DNA from: an uncultured Oscillospiraceae bacterium | Lineage (GTDB): Bacteria; Bacillota; Clostridia; Oscillospirales; Ruminococcaceae | Length of the DNA stretch: 64,000 nucleotides | NCBI GenBank assembly: GCA_934466475.1 | Contig: CAKSLI010000007.1 | Location: 17,340-81,339 of the forward strand | Direction of reading: 5' to 3' | Part shown: positions 36,671 to 45,612 of the stretch, piece after piece | Numbering within the stretch: the stretch's first letter is position 1 | Layout: each line of letters begins with the position of its first letter | Program-made: the position numbers and the translations under genes | The notes under the pieces: generated by a model | Seen by the model: only the letters and a program-made list of their open reading frames with translations | Database searches by the model: none | Told to the model about the DNA's origin: nothing

Positions 36671-38425
36671 TTATTTTGCTTCGTATTTAAGGGAATTTAC
36701 CAGATTTTCGTCCGGGGTCACGAACAGAGTGCGGTTGTTGGTGAATATCACCATTCCGGGCTTTGAGCCGGCAGGCTTCTTCACAAACTTCACCGGAACA
36801 TAATCCACCGCAACGCCCGAACCGCTGCGTCCCTTGGAATGGTACGCGGCAAGCTGCGCAGCCTCGAACAGGGTCTGCTCTCCGGGCTGTCTGCCCTCCG
36901 TGCATATAATGACATGGGAGCCCGCTATTCCCTGCGTGTGAAGCCAGATGTCGCTTGCCTTTGCGGTTTTCAGCGTGAGCTGGTCGTTCTGGCGGTTGTT
37001 CCGTCCCACGAGTATCTCAAAGCCCTCGCTGGAGCGGAAACGCAGCGGTGCAGAGGTCTTTTTCACCTTTTCGTCCGCCCTCACTCCGCCTTTGAGGTAG
37101 CCCTGTTCCCGGAGCTCCCGGCGTATCTCGGCAAGGTCGGATTCGCTGTCGGTGCGGCTCACGGCGTCAAATACGCTGTCGATATAGAGGAGCTCCTGCT
37201 GACCCTTTGCGATGAGCTCCGTCAGCATTTTCTCGGCGGTATCCAGCTTGCGGTATTCCGTGTAGTACTTCTGGGCGTTCTGCGCCGGGCTGAGCCGCGG
37301 GTCGAGCTGTATCTCGACCGGCTCGCCGGTGGTGAAGTCCTCCAGCACCGCCTTGGTCTGACCCTTTTCCAGACGCCAGATGTTCGCGTTTATCAGGTCG
37401 CCCCGGACTCGGAAGACCTCCCGTTCGGAGCATTCCGCGAGTTCCTTTTTCTGGAGCTCCAGCTTGCGTGAAACGCGCTCGTAGCTGTTCATCAGGAGCT
37501 TCAGCAGGTCGTGCGCCCTCTGCTTTGTGCGCTCAGACCTGTCCTGAGAGGCAAAGAAGCTGTCCAGCAGCGCGTTTGCGGAATCGCAGCGGCTCACCAG
37601 CATGGCAGTGGAATACTGCTCGATATTGATAAAGCAGAAGTCCTTTTTCTTTCCGCCAAGCTCAGAGACAACTGTGAAATCGCATTCACCGCCGTTCAGC
37701 GCGGATTTTATGCGGTTCAGGATAAATTTCAGCCTGTCCTTTGCGCTGTCAGTGAGCGCATTGCAGGCTATATCAACGTCCTTTGCAGAATACCACGCGA
37801 TCTCGCGGGTGAGTATCGGGGAAACTCCCTCCAGCACGGAGGTCAGCTTCTTGCAGAGCCGCTCCGGGCTGTCCTTGACGGCTTCAAGCACCTGTTCAGC
37901 CGTGCACTCCAGCAGGCACAGCCTGTCCTGCCGCGGCGGAGCCTCGTACTGTATTCCGGGAAGCACCCGGCGCACAGAGGATATATCGTCCGTTATGCGC
38001 TTTATGCTGTCGATGACCCTGCCGTCACGCACAAGGATAATGTTGCTGTGGCGTCCCATTATTTCAGCGATAAGCGTATTTGTCACTATATCGCCAATCT
38101 CGTTCGTGCACTCAAAATCAATGGCGACTATGCGCTCCAATCCGTCCTGGCGTATAGCCATGAGCTTGCCGCTGCTGAGGTGCTTTCTCAGAAGCATGCA
38201 GAACATCGGCGGCTGCTGCGGATTCTCAAAGCTGGCTTCCGTGAGGTTCAGCCGGGCGCTGACGCTGTTCGCGGAGAGGACTATCTTTTTGCCGCCGTCC
38301 CTGAAGGTACGCAGGGACAGCACTATTTCCTCGCGCGAGGGCTGATACACCTTGTCCACGCGGGCGCCGACCAGCGGCTGAAGCTCGTTGGTCACTATAT
38401 GAAGAAAAGCTCCGTCAAGAGACAA
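36671..38425 (-). CDS. rqcH: RqcH/NFACT ribosome quality-control factor
   Basis: The 584-residue protein has the NFACT-N domain (SLDGAFLHIVTNELQPLVGARVDKVYQPSREEIVLSLR), the HhH and long coiled-coil middle, and the NFACT-R domain near the end (LVGRNNRQNDQLTLKTAKASDIWLHTQGIAGSHVII). RqcH recruits tRNA-Ala to stalled 50S subunits and adds alanine tails that mark nascent chains for breakdown. The start is TTG, with AAAGGAC 11 nt upstream; this fits the family N-terminus. Older annotations call it fibronectin-binding protein. Confidence 0.94.
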   Translation of the reverse strand: MSLDGAFLHIVTNELQPLVGARVDKVYQPSREEIVLSLRTFRDGGKKIVLSANSVSARLNLTEASFENPQQPPMFCMLLRKHLSSGKLMAIRQDGLERIVAIDFECTNEIGDIVTNTLIAEIMGRHSNIILVRDGRVIDSIKRITDDISSVRRVLPGIQYEAPPRQDRLCLLECTAEQVLEAVKDSPERLCKKLTSVLEGVSPILTREIAWYSAKDVDIACNALTDSAKDRLKFILNRIKSALNGGECDFTVVSELGGKKKDFCFINIEQYSTAMLVSRCDSANALLDSFFASQDRSERTKQRAHDLLKLLMNSYERVSRKLELQKKELAECSEREVFRVRGDLINANIWRLEKGQTKAVLEDFTTGEPVEIQLDPRLSPAQNAQKYYTEYRKLDTAEKMLTELIAKGQQELLYIDSVFDAVSRTDSESDLAEIRRELREQGYLKGGVRADEKVKKTSAPLRFRSSEGFEILVGRNNRQNDQLTLKTAKASDIWLHTQGIAGSHVIICTEGRQPGEQTLFEAAQLAAYHSKGRSGSGVAVDYVPVKFVKKPAGSKPGMVIFTNNRTLFVTPDENLVNSLKYEAK

Positions 38426-38451
38426 GGTTTCTCAGTCCTTTCGCATATAAT

Positions 38452-39228
38452 TTAAACATAGCTGCACGGCTCGGCTTCGCAGTCGGTCGTGAATACGGGT
38501 ATCTCAGGGAACGCGCGGCTGACAAGCGCGGCTATCCTGTGGGAAGCGCACTTCTCCGTGCCGTAGTGCCCTGCGTCAATAAGCGCCATTCCGCTGTTGT
38601 GAGCCTCTATCCACACGGAGTGCTTCACATCTCCGGTGAGAAGCGCCTGGCAGCCCAGCGATTTTGCTCTCTGGAGCAGGTCTCCGCCGGAGCCGGAGCA
38701 TACTGCAACGCGTGTAATGGCGTGTTCTGCGCCATCGCAGTACTTCACGCTTTCGAGGTCAAGGGACTTCTTGCAGTGCTCCGCAAGAGACTTCGCAGTG
38801 AAGCCCAGCGGAAGATCGACCACTGCGCCTATTCCGAGGCCGTTCGGGTGCACCTGTTCCAGCACTCCGCTGCTTTCCCAGCCGAGGAGCTCTATCAGCG
38901 CGTCGTTGACGCCCGCTTCGCACATATCAAAGTTAGTATGTATGGCGATAGCGCTTATATCGTTCATTATGAGGCTGTAAACCGGAGTGCCCTTCATCAC
39001 GCGCTTCAGCGGGTGGAATATCACCGGGTGGTGCGAAATGATGAGGTTCGCATTCTTGGCGGCAGCCTCGCTGATGATCTCGTCCGTGATGTCAAGGCAG
39101 GCTGCGATCCCGGTCACTGCCGCGGAGGGATCTCCTGTCAGCAGACCCACGTTGTCGTAGCTTTCCGCCGTGTTCATGGGTGCTATGGTGCCAAGAAAGC
39201 CCAGCACCTGACCTACTGTTACTGCCAT
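38452..39228 (-). CDS. Nif3-like dinuclear metal protein (DUF34)
   Basis: The 258-residue protein has the metal-binding His-rich motif NLIISHHPVIFHPLKRV, the His of SIWIEAH-type region (DVKHSVWIEAHNSGMALIDAGHYGTEKCA) and LLTGD typical of Nif3/GTP cyclohydrolase 1 type 2 homologues. The biochemical role of the family is unsettled. In Firmicutes it is often next to trmK, as here: it starts just after the trmK stop codon, and the two probably act together or share regulation. Confidence 0.93.
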   Translation of the reverse strand: MAVTVGQVLGFLGTIAPMNTAESYDNVGLLTGDPSAAVTGIAACLDITDEIISEAAAKNANLIISHHPVIFHPLKRVMKGTPVYSLIMNDISAIAIHTNFDMCEAGVNDALIELLGWESSGVLEQVHPNGLGIGAVVDLPLGFTAKSLAEHCKKSLDLESVKYCDGAEHAITRVAVCSGSGGDLLQRAKSLGCQALLTGDVKHSVWIEAHNSGMALIDAGHYGTEKCASHRIAALVSRAFPEIPVFTTDCEAEPCSYV

Positions 39229-39229
39229 G

Positions 39230-39898
39230 TCATACCTCCGTTGAATCCAGGCGGCGCGCCTGGTCGTCTATCATATCAGCCAGCCTGCGGAGCTCCTGCG
39301 CCTGCTGAGAGGGAGTCCCTGACAGCTCCATTCCGGCGGCGTTTTTGCGCAGCTTGCCGGAAATATGCCGGAGCATTTCAGGGTCGGTGATCTTCCCGCA
39401 CAGGCAGAAAAGCTCGTCCGGCTCGGCTGCTTTGCCGGTGTATCTCACAAGCATGACGGTGTAGAGACGGTCCCCTTCGCTCGCAGTGCGTTCTTCCATT
39501 ATATCGAATCCGCTGCGGCAGAGCTCGCGGCGGAGCGTATCCGCCTTGGTCATGGGCTGAAGAATGAACCGTGTGTCTCCTGAAAGGAACCGGCAGCCGG
39601 AGATTATCCGCATGATAAGCTCTCCGCCCATTCCACAGATAACAACGTCATCCGCATAGTCTATCCTGTCCAGTCCATCGGAGAGCACCGCCGTGACATT
39701 GGACACGCCCTGCTCCGCGATAGTGCGGCGCGCAGCGGCAAGCGGCCCCTCCCTCACATCCGAGGCAATGACCGCCTTTGCGCCATTCTGCGCAAGATAG
39801 CAGGCGAGCAGCGCGTGGTCAGTCCCCACGTCGCAGACGGTGACTCCTCTGCGGCATAGACTGGCGGCGGTGCTGAGCCTGCTCGTAAGTTTTACCAT
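39230..39898 (-). CDS. trmK: tRNA (adenine22-N1)-methyltransferase
   Basis: The 222-residue protein has the Rossmann SAM site (VCDVGTDHALLACYLAQNGAKAVIASDVREGPLAAARRTI in layout) and CGMGGELIMRII, the active-site loop of TrmK, which makes m1A22 in certain tRNAs. TAATG overlap links it to the upstream DUF1858 gene; Nif3 follows. Confidence 0.93.
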   Translation of the reverse strand: MVKLTSRLSTAASLCRRGVTVCDVGTDHALLACYLAQNGAKAVIASDVREGPLAAARRTIAEQGVSNVTAVLSDGLDRIDYADDVVICGMGGELIMRIISGCRFLSGDTRFILQPMTKADTLRRELCRSGFDIMEERTASEGDRLYTVMLVRYTGKAAEPDELFCLCGKITDPEMLRHISGKLRKNAAGMELSGTPSQQAQELRRLADMIDDQARRLDSTEV

Positions 39899-40098
39899 TA
39901 CTCGCCGAGAGCTGCGTTCAGCTGCTCAACGATCTCGTCTGCGTCAACGCCGTGAACCATGCATGCCTGCTCAACGGACTCGCCGCGGGAAGCCGGGCAG
40001 CCCAGGCAGTGCATTCCCATGCCGAAGAAAATAGGAGCAGCAGCCTCTGCGTTGATGTCGAGAATATCGCCTATAATAGTATCCTTTGTAACTTTCAT
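39898..40098 (-). CDS. DUF1858 redox-disulfide domain protein
   Basis: The 66-residue protein is a single DUF1858 domain with the conserved motif MGMHCLGCPASRGESVEQAC. The CxxC pair is like that of small redox proteins linked to hybrid-cluster proteins. It is the first gene of a four-gene minus-strand unit with trmK, Nif3 and rqcH. Function is unknown. Confidence 0.93.
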   Translation of the reverse strand: MKVTKDTIIGDILDINAEAAAPIFFGMGMHCLGCPASRGESVEQACMVHGVDADEIVEQLNAALGE

Positions 40099-40170
40099 TT
40101 CTGTTTATTTCCTTTCATTTTTGCTGTTTCCCCTGCCGGAAATGCGGTCGAGGACAAATATACATCATAT

Positions 40171-40199
40171 ATTATATCACAGCTTTTTTATTTTGTCCA
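40171..40199 (-). promoter_or_regulatory. Promoter of the DUF1858-trmK-nif3-rqcH unit
   Basis: On the minus strand TGGACA (40199-40194), 17-bp spacer, TATAAT (40176-40171). It is about 70 nt before the DUF1858 start codon. Confidence 0.75.
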
Positions 40200-40276
40200 G
40201 TAGGATTTAAGATAATTCAGTTTTTTTGACGTTACATAGTTATATATTTAATATTGTATAAAATGAGCCGTACCAC

Positions 40277-40305
40277 TTGATTTTTCAGACGATATATGAT
40301 ATACT
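40277..40305 (+). promoter_or_regulatory. Distal promoter P1 upstream of the branched-chain transporter genes
   Basis: TTGATT at 40277-40282, 17-bp spacer, TATACT at 40300-40305. A short hairpin AAAGTG/CACTTT follows at the expected start point. It may give a longer leader or a small RNA; no coding frame with a ribosome site follows before P2. Confidence 0.5.
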
Positions 40306-40490
40306 AATAGGAAAGTGTGCTTTTTCACTTTGAAAGAACAGAATCCGGCAGTTTCACGAGCGCTGGTTTTACTGCTCAGATGTCCAGCAAATTCTGCGGA
40401 TTATTCAGTGAAAATCAAATGCAGACTAAATTTAGGTGAAATTGTACAAAAAAAATATTTCAATCGCTCAATAATCAATGCTTTTTCTTC

Positions 40491-40519
40491 TTGACAGATT
40501 TTGAATTAAAGGTTATTAT
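40491..40519 (+). promoter_or_regulatory. Proximal promoter P2 of the branched-chain transporter genes
   Basis: A perfect TTGACA at 40491-40496, 17-bp spacer, TATTAT at 40514-40519. It starts a leader of about 130 nt. Confidence 0.8.
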
Positions 40520-40580
40520 ATTATTGCAAAGAAAATTGCAGAAAGCAATTTCAGCGAGAAATCAAAATTTCTGGCAAAAG

Positions 40581-40635
40581 GCGCTGTTCCGCATTCCAGG
40601 TGCAGTAAATGCACGGCGGCAACGGAACGGCAGCG
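40581..40635 (+). promoter_or_regulatory. Structured 5' leader before livJ
   Basis: GCGCTGTTCCG (40581-40591) can pair with CGGAACGGCAGCG (40623-40635) with a small bulge, enclosing a second hairpin GTGCA-GTAAA-TGCAC (40600-40614). The structure ends 4-5 nt before the AAAGGAAG ribosome site. I do not match it to any known riboswitch. It may be an mRNA stabiliser or a regulatory leader. Confidence 0.5.
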
Positions 40636-40654
40636 TGGAAAGGAAGAAACTAAA

Positions 40655-41884
40655 ATGAAAAATGTTCTGAAAAAGATTGCAGCGGTTTCTCTCGTTGCAG
40701 CAATGGCAGTTCCGTTTGCAGGCTGCTCCAACAACGCAAACAGCTCCTCCGCAGCTGACAACAGCGCAGCTTCTGACGGCGAGAGCAACACAGCGACAGG
40801 CGGCACATTCCTCCTGGGCGGTATCGGCCCGATCACCGGCGCAGCTGCCGTTTATGGCAACGCAGTTAAGAACGGCGCACAGCTCGCAGTTAACGAGATC
40901 AACGCTAACGGCGGCGTAAACGGTATGACTCTCGAGCTCAACTTCCAGGATGACGAGCACGACGCTGAGAAGTCCGTAAACGCATACAACACCCTTAAGG
41001 ACGCCGGCATGAAGGCGCTCGTTGGCACAGTTACCTCCGCTCCCTGCGTAGCAGTAAGCGCTGAGGCTGCAAAGGACAATATGTTCCTGCTCACTCCGTC
41101 CGGTTCTTCTCTGGACGCTATATCCGCCGGCGATAACTGCTTCCGCGTATGCTTCACTGACCCTGGTCAGGGTAAGATCGCAGTTGATTACATCGTTGAC
41201 AACAGCCTCGCTACCAAGGTAGGCATCATCTACGACAGCTCCGATGTATACTCCACCGGTATCCTCGACGGCTTCAAGGCTGAGGCTGCTGAAAAGGGTC
41301 TTGAGATCTCCGCTGAGGAAGCTTTCACTGCTGACGCAAAGACAGACTTCTCCGTACAGATCCAGAAGGTTATGGACAGCGGCGCTGACCTGCTCTTCCT
41401 CCCGATCTACTATCAGGAAGCTTCCCTTATCCTCCAGCAGGCTAAGTCCGCTGGCATGAACATGACAGTATTCGGCGGCGACGGTCTCGACGGCCTTATC
41501 GACCAGCTCGGCGACAAGGTAGACATCGCTCAGGACGTTCTCGTTATGACTCCTTTCGCAGCTTCTTCTCCTGATGAGAAGTCCGCAGCTTTTACAAAGG
41601 CTTACGGCGAGCTCACCAACGGCGAAGTTCCGATCCAGTTCGCCGCTGACGCTTACGACGCAGTTTACGCTATCAAGCTCGCTCTCGAGAAGGCTGGCGT
41701 TAACGACCCGAACATGAGCGCTTCCGACGTTTGCGACAAGATCAAGGTAGCTATGACTGAAATCACACTCGACGGCGTAACAGGTTCCACCACATGGACT
41801 GCTGACGGCGAGCCCACAAAGGCTCCTCAGGTAATGAAGATCGTTGTTAACGACGGCGTAGGCTCCTACGTTTCCGCTAAGTGA
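40655..41884 (+). CDS. livJ: Branched-chain amino acid ABC transporter, binding lipoprotein
   Basis: The 409-residue protein has a lipoprotein signal (VAAMAVPFAGCSNN, Cys24) and a Ser/Ala-rich linker, then the type I periplasmic-binding fold of LivJ/LivK (FLLGGIGPITGAAAVYGNAVKNGAQLAVNEIN in layout; AALVGTVTSAPCVAVSAEA region). It captures Leu, Ile or Val outside the cell. It is heavily expressed by its promoter and codon use. A large terminator hairpin follows, so the permease genes downstream are made at a lower level or from their own start. Confidence 0.9.
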   Translation: MKNVLKKIAAVSLVAAMAVPFAGCSNNANSSSAADNSAASDGESNTATGGTFLLGGIGPITGAAAVYGNAVKNGAQLAVNEINANGGVNGMTLELNFQDDEHDAEKSVNAYNTLKDAGMKALVGTVTSAPCVAVSAEAAKDNMFLLTPSGSSLDAISAGDNCFRVCFTDPGQGKIAVDYIVDNSLATKVGIIYDSSDVYSTGILDGFKAEAAEKGLEISAEEAFTADAKTDFSVQIQKVMDSGADLLFLPIYYQEASLILQQAKSAGMNMTVFGGDGLDGLIDQLGDKVDIAQDVLVMTPFAASSPDEKSAAFTKAYGELTNGEVPIQFAADAYDAVYAIKLALEKAGVNDPNMSASDVCDKIKVAMTEITLDGVTGSTTWTADGEPTKAPQVMKIVVNDGVGSYVSAK

Positions 41885-41915
41885 TCATCTGAACTGAACT
41901 AACACACAAAATTCG

Positions 41916-41970
41916 GACCCGTATGTATGGTTTCCCCGGAAAACCGGGGAAACTGTACGGGTCTTATTTG
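41916..41970 (+). terminator. Large hairpin between livJ and livH
   Basis: GACCCGTATGTATGGTTTCCCCGG folds with CCGGGGAAACTGTACGGGTC (about 20 bp with a small internal mismatch), followed by TTATTTG. It probably lowers transcription of the permease genes relative to the binding protein and protects the livJ mRNA end. Confidence 0.8.
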
Positions 41971-42078
41971 TATAATTACGGCACTTTACTGCCGTAAATT
42001 TAAGCAAATTCCGCCGGGACCTGTCGGAGCTTGTTTAAATCTGCGGCAGAATACATTTCCGAAAGGGGAAGGTTCTTT

Positions 42079-43008
42079 ATGAGCTTTGTTTCTTACCTCA
42101 TCAGCGGATTAAGCCTCGGAAGTATCTACGCGCTCATAGCGCTGGGCTACACAATGGTTTACGGCATTGCAAAGATGCTGAACTTCGCGCACGGCGACAT
42201 CATCATGGTCGGAGGCTATGCAGTATTCACCGCGATGTCAACGGCATGGTGCCCGGTATGGCTTTCAGTCATTATCGGTATCGTGGTCTGCACAGTGCTT
42301 GGCGTTATCATCGAAAAGGTGGCATACAAGCCGCTCAGGAGCGCGCCTCCGCTTGCTGTACTTATCACCGCTATCGGCGTCAGCTACCTTCTCCAGAATC
42401 TCGCGCTGCTGATATTCGGCTCCGCTGCGCGGAACTTCACATCAGTCGTTGACGGAATGCCGCCTTTCCTGATAGTTACCGACAGCGGCGTTCACTTCTT
42501 TACCGCTATTGAAACGGGAGTCCAGTCTTCCCTCAAGATATCAATGGAGACGTTCCTCTCCATCGTGGTTTCCGTCATCATCATGGCGGCGCTGACATGG
42601 TTCATCAACAAGACCAAGGCAGGCAAGGCAATGCTTGCCGTTGCAGAGGACAAGGGCGCGGCCCAGCTCATGGGAATCAATGTCAACCGCACGATCTCAC
42701 TCACCTTCGCAATCGGCTCCGCACTTGCAGGCGTTGCAAGCGTGCTGATGTGCTCCGCGTATCCGCAGCTCAGCCCGTACACCGGTTCAATGCCCGGCAT
42801 CAAGGCGTTCGTTGCGGCGGTATTCGGCGGCATCGGCTCTATTCCCGGCGCTATGATCGGCGGCATACTTCTTGGAATAATCGAACAGCTCGCAAAGGCA
42901 TACATATCCTCGCAGCTGTCTGACGCTATCGTGTTCCTCGTGCTGATAATCGTACTAGTGGTAAGACCTACGGGTATCCTCGGCAAGAAGATCCGTGAAA
43001 AGGTATAA
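42079..43008 (+). CDS. livH: Branched-chain amino acid permease LivH
   Basis: The 309-residue protein has eight or so membrane helices and the LivH signature SGLSLGSIYALIALGYTMVYGIAKMLNFAHGD in layout; the EAA loop is KTKAGKAMLAVAEDKGAAQLMGINV. I choose the ATG at 42079, because GAAAGGGGAAGG lies just before it; a TTG at 42031 in the same frame has no ribosome site. It forms the channel with LivM. Confidence 0.95.
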   Translation: MSFVSYLISGLSLGSIYALIALGYTMVYGIAKMLNFAHGDIIMVGGYAVFTAMSTAWCPVWLSVIIGIVVCTVLGVIIEKVAYKPLRSAPPLAVLITAIGVSYLLQNLALLIFGSAARNFTSVVDGMPPFLIVTDSGVHFFTAIETGVQSSLKISMETFLSIVVSVIIMAALTWFINKTKAGKAMLAVAEDKGAAQLMGINVNRTISLTFAIGSALAGVASVLMCSAYPQLSPYTGSMPGIKAFVAAVFGGIGSIPGAMIGGILLGIIEQLAKAYISSQLSDAIVFLVLIIVLVVRPTGILGKKIREKV

Positions 43009-43021
43009 GGGGGGCAGGGAA

Positions 43022-44104
43022 ATGAGCAAGACTACAAAAAACAATTTCATCACCTGCGGAATGACCCTCGGTCTTTTCGTAATTTTCGGCATACTTTCAA
43101 TGACCGGCTTCCTCGGAAGCCAGTATTCCGGACTGCTTGTCCCGATAGGTATTTACATAATCCTTTCGATATCCCTGAACCTTACCGTAGGTATCCTCGG
43201 TGAGCTTTCCCTGGGACACGCGGGATTCATGTGCATAGGCGCGTATGCCGGCGGTATCTTCTCACTGATGACCCAGGAGAGCATAAATCCCTCCTGGCTG
43301 AGAATGATCCTCGCGCTTATCGTGGGCGGAGTTGCCGCGGCGATATTCGGTATCCTCATCGGTATCCCGGTGCTGCGTCTCCGCGGCGACTACCTCGCTA
43401 TTGTTACCCTCGGCTTCGGCGAGATAATCAAGGCGCTCGCAAACAACATCTACCTCACCATGGACAAGAACGGAATGCATTTCAGCTTTGCCGCTGCGGT
43501 CTCTGACGCTGACAAGGAGACCAGCAAGGTCATACTTGAGGGCGCAAAGGGAATCAAAGCGCCGCAGGACACCACTCTTATCCTCGTGGTCGTTGTCCTG
43601 ATGATATCCATGATCATCCTGATGAACTTCATCAACTCCCGTGCAGGACGCGCCTGCATGTCCGTGCGTGACAACTACATCGCGGCTCAGTCCGTGGGCA
43701 TCAACGTAACCAAATTCAGGCTCATGGCGTTCACACTGTCTGCGGCTATCGCCGGTGTTGCCGGAGTTCTTTATTCGCACTCCATCACAATGCTCGCCCC
43801 GAAGAAATTCGACTACAACCTGTCGATACTTATTCTGGTATTCGTTGTCCTGGGCGGTCTTGGAAGCCTGCGCGGCTCGGTTATCGCGACAATTATCCTG
43901 TACGCCCTGCCGGAAATTTTCCGTGAGCTCGGCGATTACAGAATGCTCATCTATGCAATAGTTCTTATCGTTATGATGATATTCAACAACGCGCCTGCAT
44001 TCATAGCACTGCGCGAAAGAATAGGCATTTCCGCCCCTGTTCAGAAGATAAAGAGCATATTCGTGCGGAACAAGAATAATGCGGGAGGTGCGGATAATGC
44101 CTGA
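43022..44104 (+). CDS. livM: Branched-chain amino acid permease LivM
   Basis: The 360-residue protein has about nine membrane helices and the motif ISLNLTVGILGELSLGHAGFMCIGAYAGG in layout, and RAGRACMSVRDNYIAAQSVGINV as the coupling loop. The ATG at 43022 is preceded by AAGGGGGGCAGG. Its end overlaps the start of livG by 8 nt. Confidence 0.95.
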   Translation: MSKTTKNNFITCGMTLGLFVIFGILSMTGFLGSQYSGLLVPIGIYIILSISLNLTVGILGELSLGHAGFMCIGAYAGGIFSLMTQESINPSWLRMILALIVGGVAAAIFGILIGIPVLRLRGDYLAIVTLGFGEIIKALANNIYLTMDKNGMHFSFAAAVSDADKETSKVILEGAKGIKAPQDTTLILVVVVLMISMIILMNFINSRAGRACMSVRDNYIAAQSVGINVTKFRLMAFTLSAAIAGVAGVLYSHSITMLAPKKFDYNLSILILVFVVLGGLGSLRGSVIATIILYALPEIFRELGDYRMLIYAIVLIVMMIFNNAPAFIALRERIGISAPVQKIKSIFVRNKNNAGGADNA

Positions 44105-44870
44105 AAAAAATGCTCCCATGCTTGAAGTAAAGAACCTGTCCATTCAGTTCGGCGGTCTGCGCGCAGTAGACGGTCTGAATATGTCAATAGGAAAGGGTCA
44201 GCTCTACGGTCTTATCGGTCCTAACGGCGCCGGAAAGACCACCGTATTCAATATGCTGACCGGTGTTTACAAGCCCACCTCCGGCACGATACTCCTTGAC
44301 GGAAAGAATATCACCGGAAAGCCTGCCATCGCCATCAACAAAGAGGGCATAGCGCGTACTTTCCAGAACATACGCCTGTTCAAGAACATGAGCGTACTGG
44401 ACAACGTTAAGGCGGGAATGCACAATCACATCAACTACACAGCTATCGAGGGCGTTCTGAGGCTCCCGCGGTACTTCAAGGAAGAAAAGCGCGCCAACGA
44501 AAAGGCAATGGAGCTGCTCAAGGTGTTCGAGCTTGACGGAGAGGCGCAGCAGATGGCCGCTAACCTCCCTTACGGCAAGCAGAGAAAGCTTGAAATAGCC
44601 CGTGCCCTTGCCACCGACCCGAAGCTGCTGCTCCTTGACGAGCCGGCTGCCGGCATGAACCCGAACGAGACAGCGGAATTGATGAACACCATCCACTTTG
44701 TCCGCGATGAATTCCACATGACTATACTGCTTATCGAACATGATATGAAGCTGGTTTCAGGCATATGTGAGGAGCTCACCGTGCTGAACTTCGGTCAGGA
44801 GCTTGCACAGGGCGAAACCTCGGCGGTGCTCAACGACCCGAAGGTAATCACTGCATATCTCGGAGAATAA
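44097..44870 (+). CDS. livG: Branched-chain amino acid ABC transporter ATPase LivG
   Basis: The 257-residue protein has Walker A GPNGAGKTT, the signature helix region NLPYGKQRKLEIARAL, Walker B LLLLDEPAAGMNP and a switch His in LLIEHDMKLV. I choose the ATG at 44097 with GGGAGG 8 nt upstream; it overlaps livM. Confidence 0.95.
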   Translation: MPEKNAPMLEVKNLSIQFGGLRAVDGLNMSIGKGQLYGLIGPNGAGKTTVFNMLTGVYKPTSGTILLDGKNITGKPAIAINKEGIARTFQNIRLFKNMSVLDNVKAGMHNHINYTAIEGVLRLPRYFKEEKRANEKAMELLKVFELDGEAQQMAANLPYGKQRKLEIARALATDPKLLLLDEPAAGMNPNETAELMNTIHFVRDEFHMTILLIEHDMKLVSGICEELTVLNFGQELAQGETSAVLNDPKVITAYLGE

Positions 44871-44883
44871 GGAGGAAAAGCTC

Positions 44884-45594
44884 ATGGCAATGCTGTCAAT
44901 AAAGGACTTACAGGTATATTACGGCGCCATCAACGCGATAAAGGGCATTTCCTTTGACGTTGAGCAGGGCGAGATAATCGCGCTCATAGGCGCAAACGGA
45001 GCCGGAAAGACCACAACGCTCCACACCATCACAGGACTTGTTCCGGCGAAGCACGGCTCAGTTATGTTCGGCGGAAAGGACCTCACAAAGACTCCCCCGC
45101 ACAAGATAGTTTCAATGGGAATGGCGCACGTCCCGGAGGGCAGACGCGTATTTGCGCAGCTTTCTGTATTTGAAAACCTGATGATGGGCGCCTACACACG
45201 CAAGGACAAGGCAGAGATAAACAACTCTCTCAAAATGGTGTTCGACAGATTCCCGCGGCTCAACGAGCGCCGCAATCAGCTTGCCGGAACCTTATCCGGC
45301 GGCGAGCAGCAGATGCTCGCAATGGGCAGGGCGCTGATGTCCAAACCGTCAATAATCCTCATGGATGAGCCGTCTATGGGACTTTCCCCGCTGTACGTAT
45401 CGGAGATATTCGATATCATTCAGGAAATAAACAAGAGCGGAACCACCGTTCTCCTGGTTGAACAGAACGCTAAGAAGGCGCTGTCCATAGCTAACCGCGC
45501 ATACGTGCTGGAAACCGGAAAGATAGTGCTCTCCGGCGATGCAAAGGAGCTCATGAACAACGATTCCGTCAAGAAGGCATACTTAGGCGAATGA
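44884..45594 (+). CDS. livF: Branched-chain amino acid ABC transporter ATPase LivF
   Basis: The 236-residue protein has Walker A GANGAGKTT, signature LSGGEQQMLAMGRAL and Walker B IILMDEPSMGLSP, as in LivF. AAGGAGGAAAAGCTC precedes the ATG, 13 nt after livG. It completes the livJHMGF set. Confidence 0.95.
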   Translation: MAMLSIKDLQVYYGAINAIKGISFDVEQGEIIALIGANGAGKTTTLHTITGLVPAKHGSVMFGGKDLTKTPPHKIVSMGMAHVPEGRRVFAQLSVFENLMMGAYTRKDKAEINNSLKMVFDRFPRLNERRNQLAGTLSGGEQQMLAMGRALMSKPSIILMDEPSMGLSPLYVSEIFDIIQEINKSGTTVLLVEQNAKKALSIANRAYVLETGKIVLSGDAKELMNNDSVKKAYLGE

Positions 45595-45612
45595 CCTGAG
45601 GGAGGGAGCATA

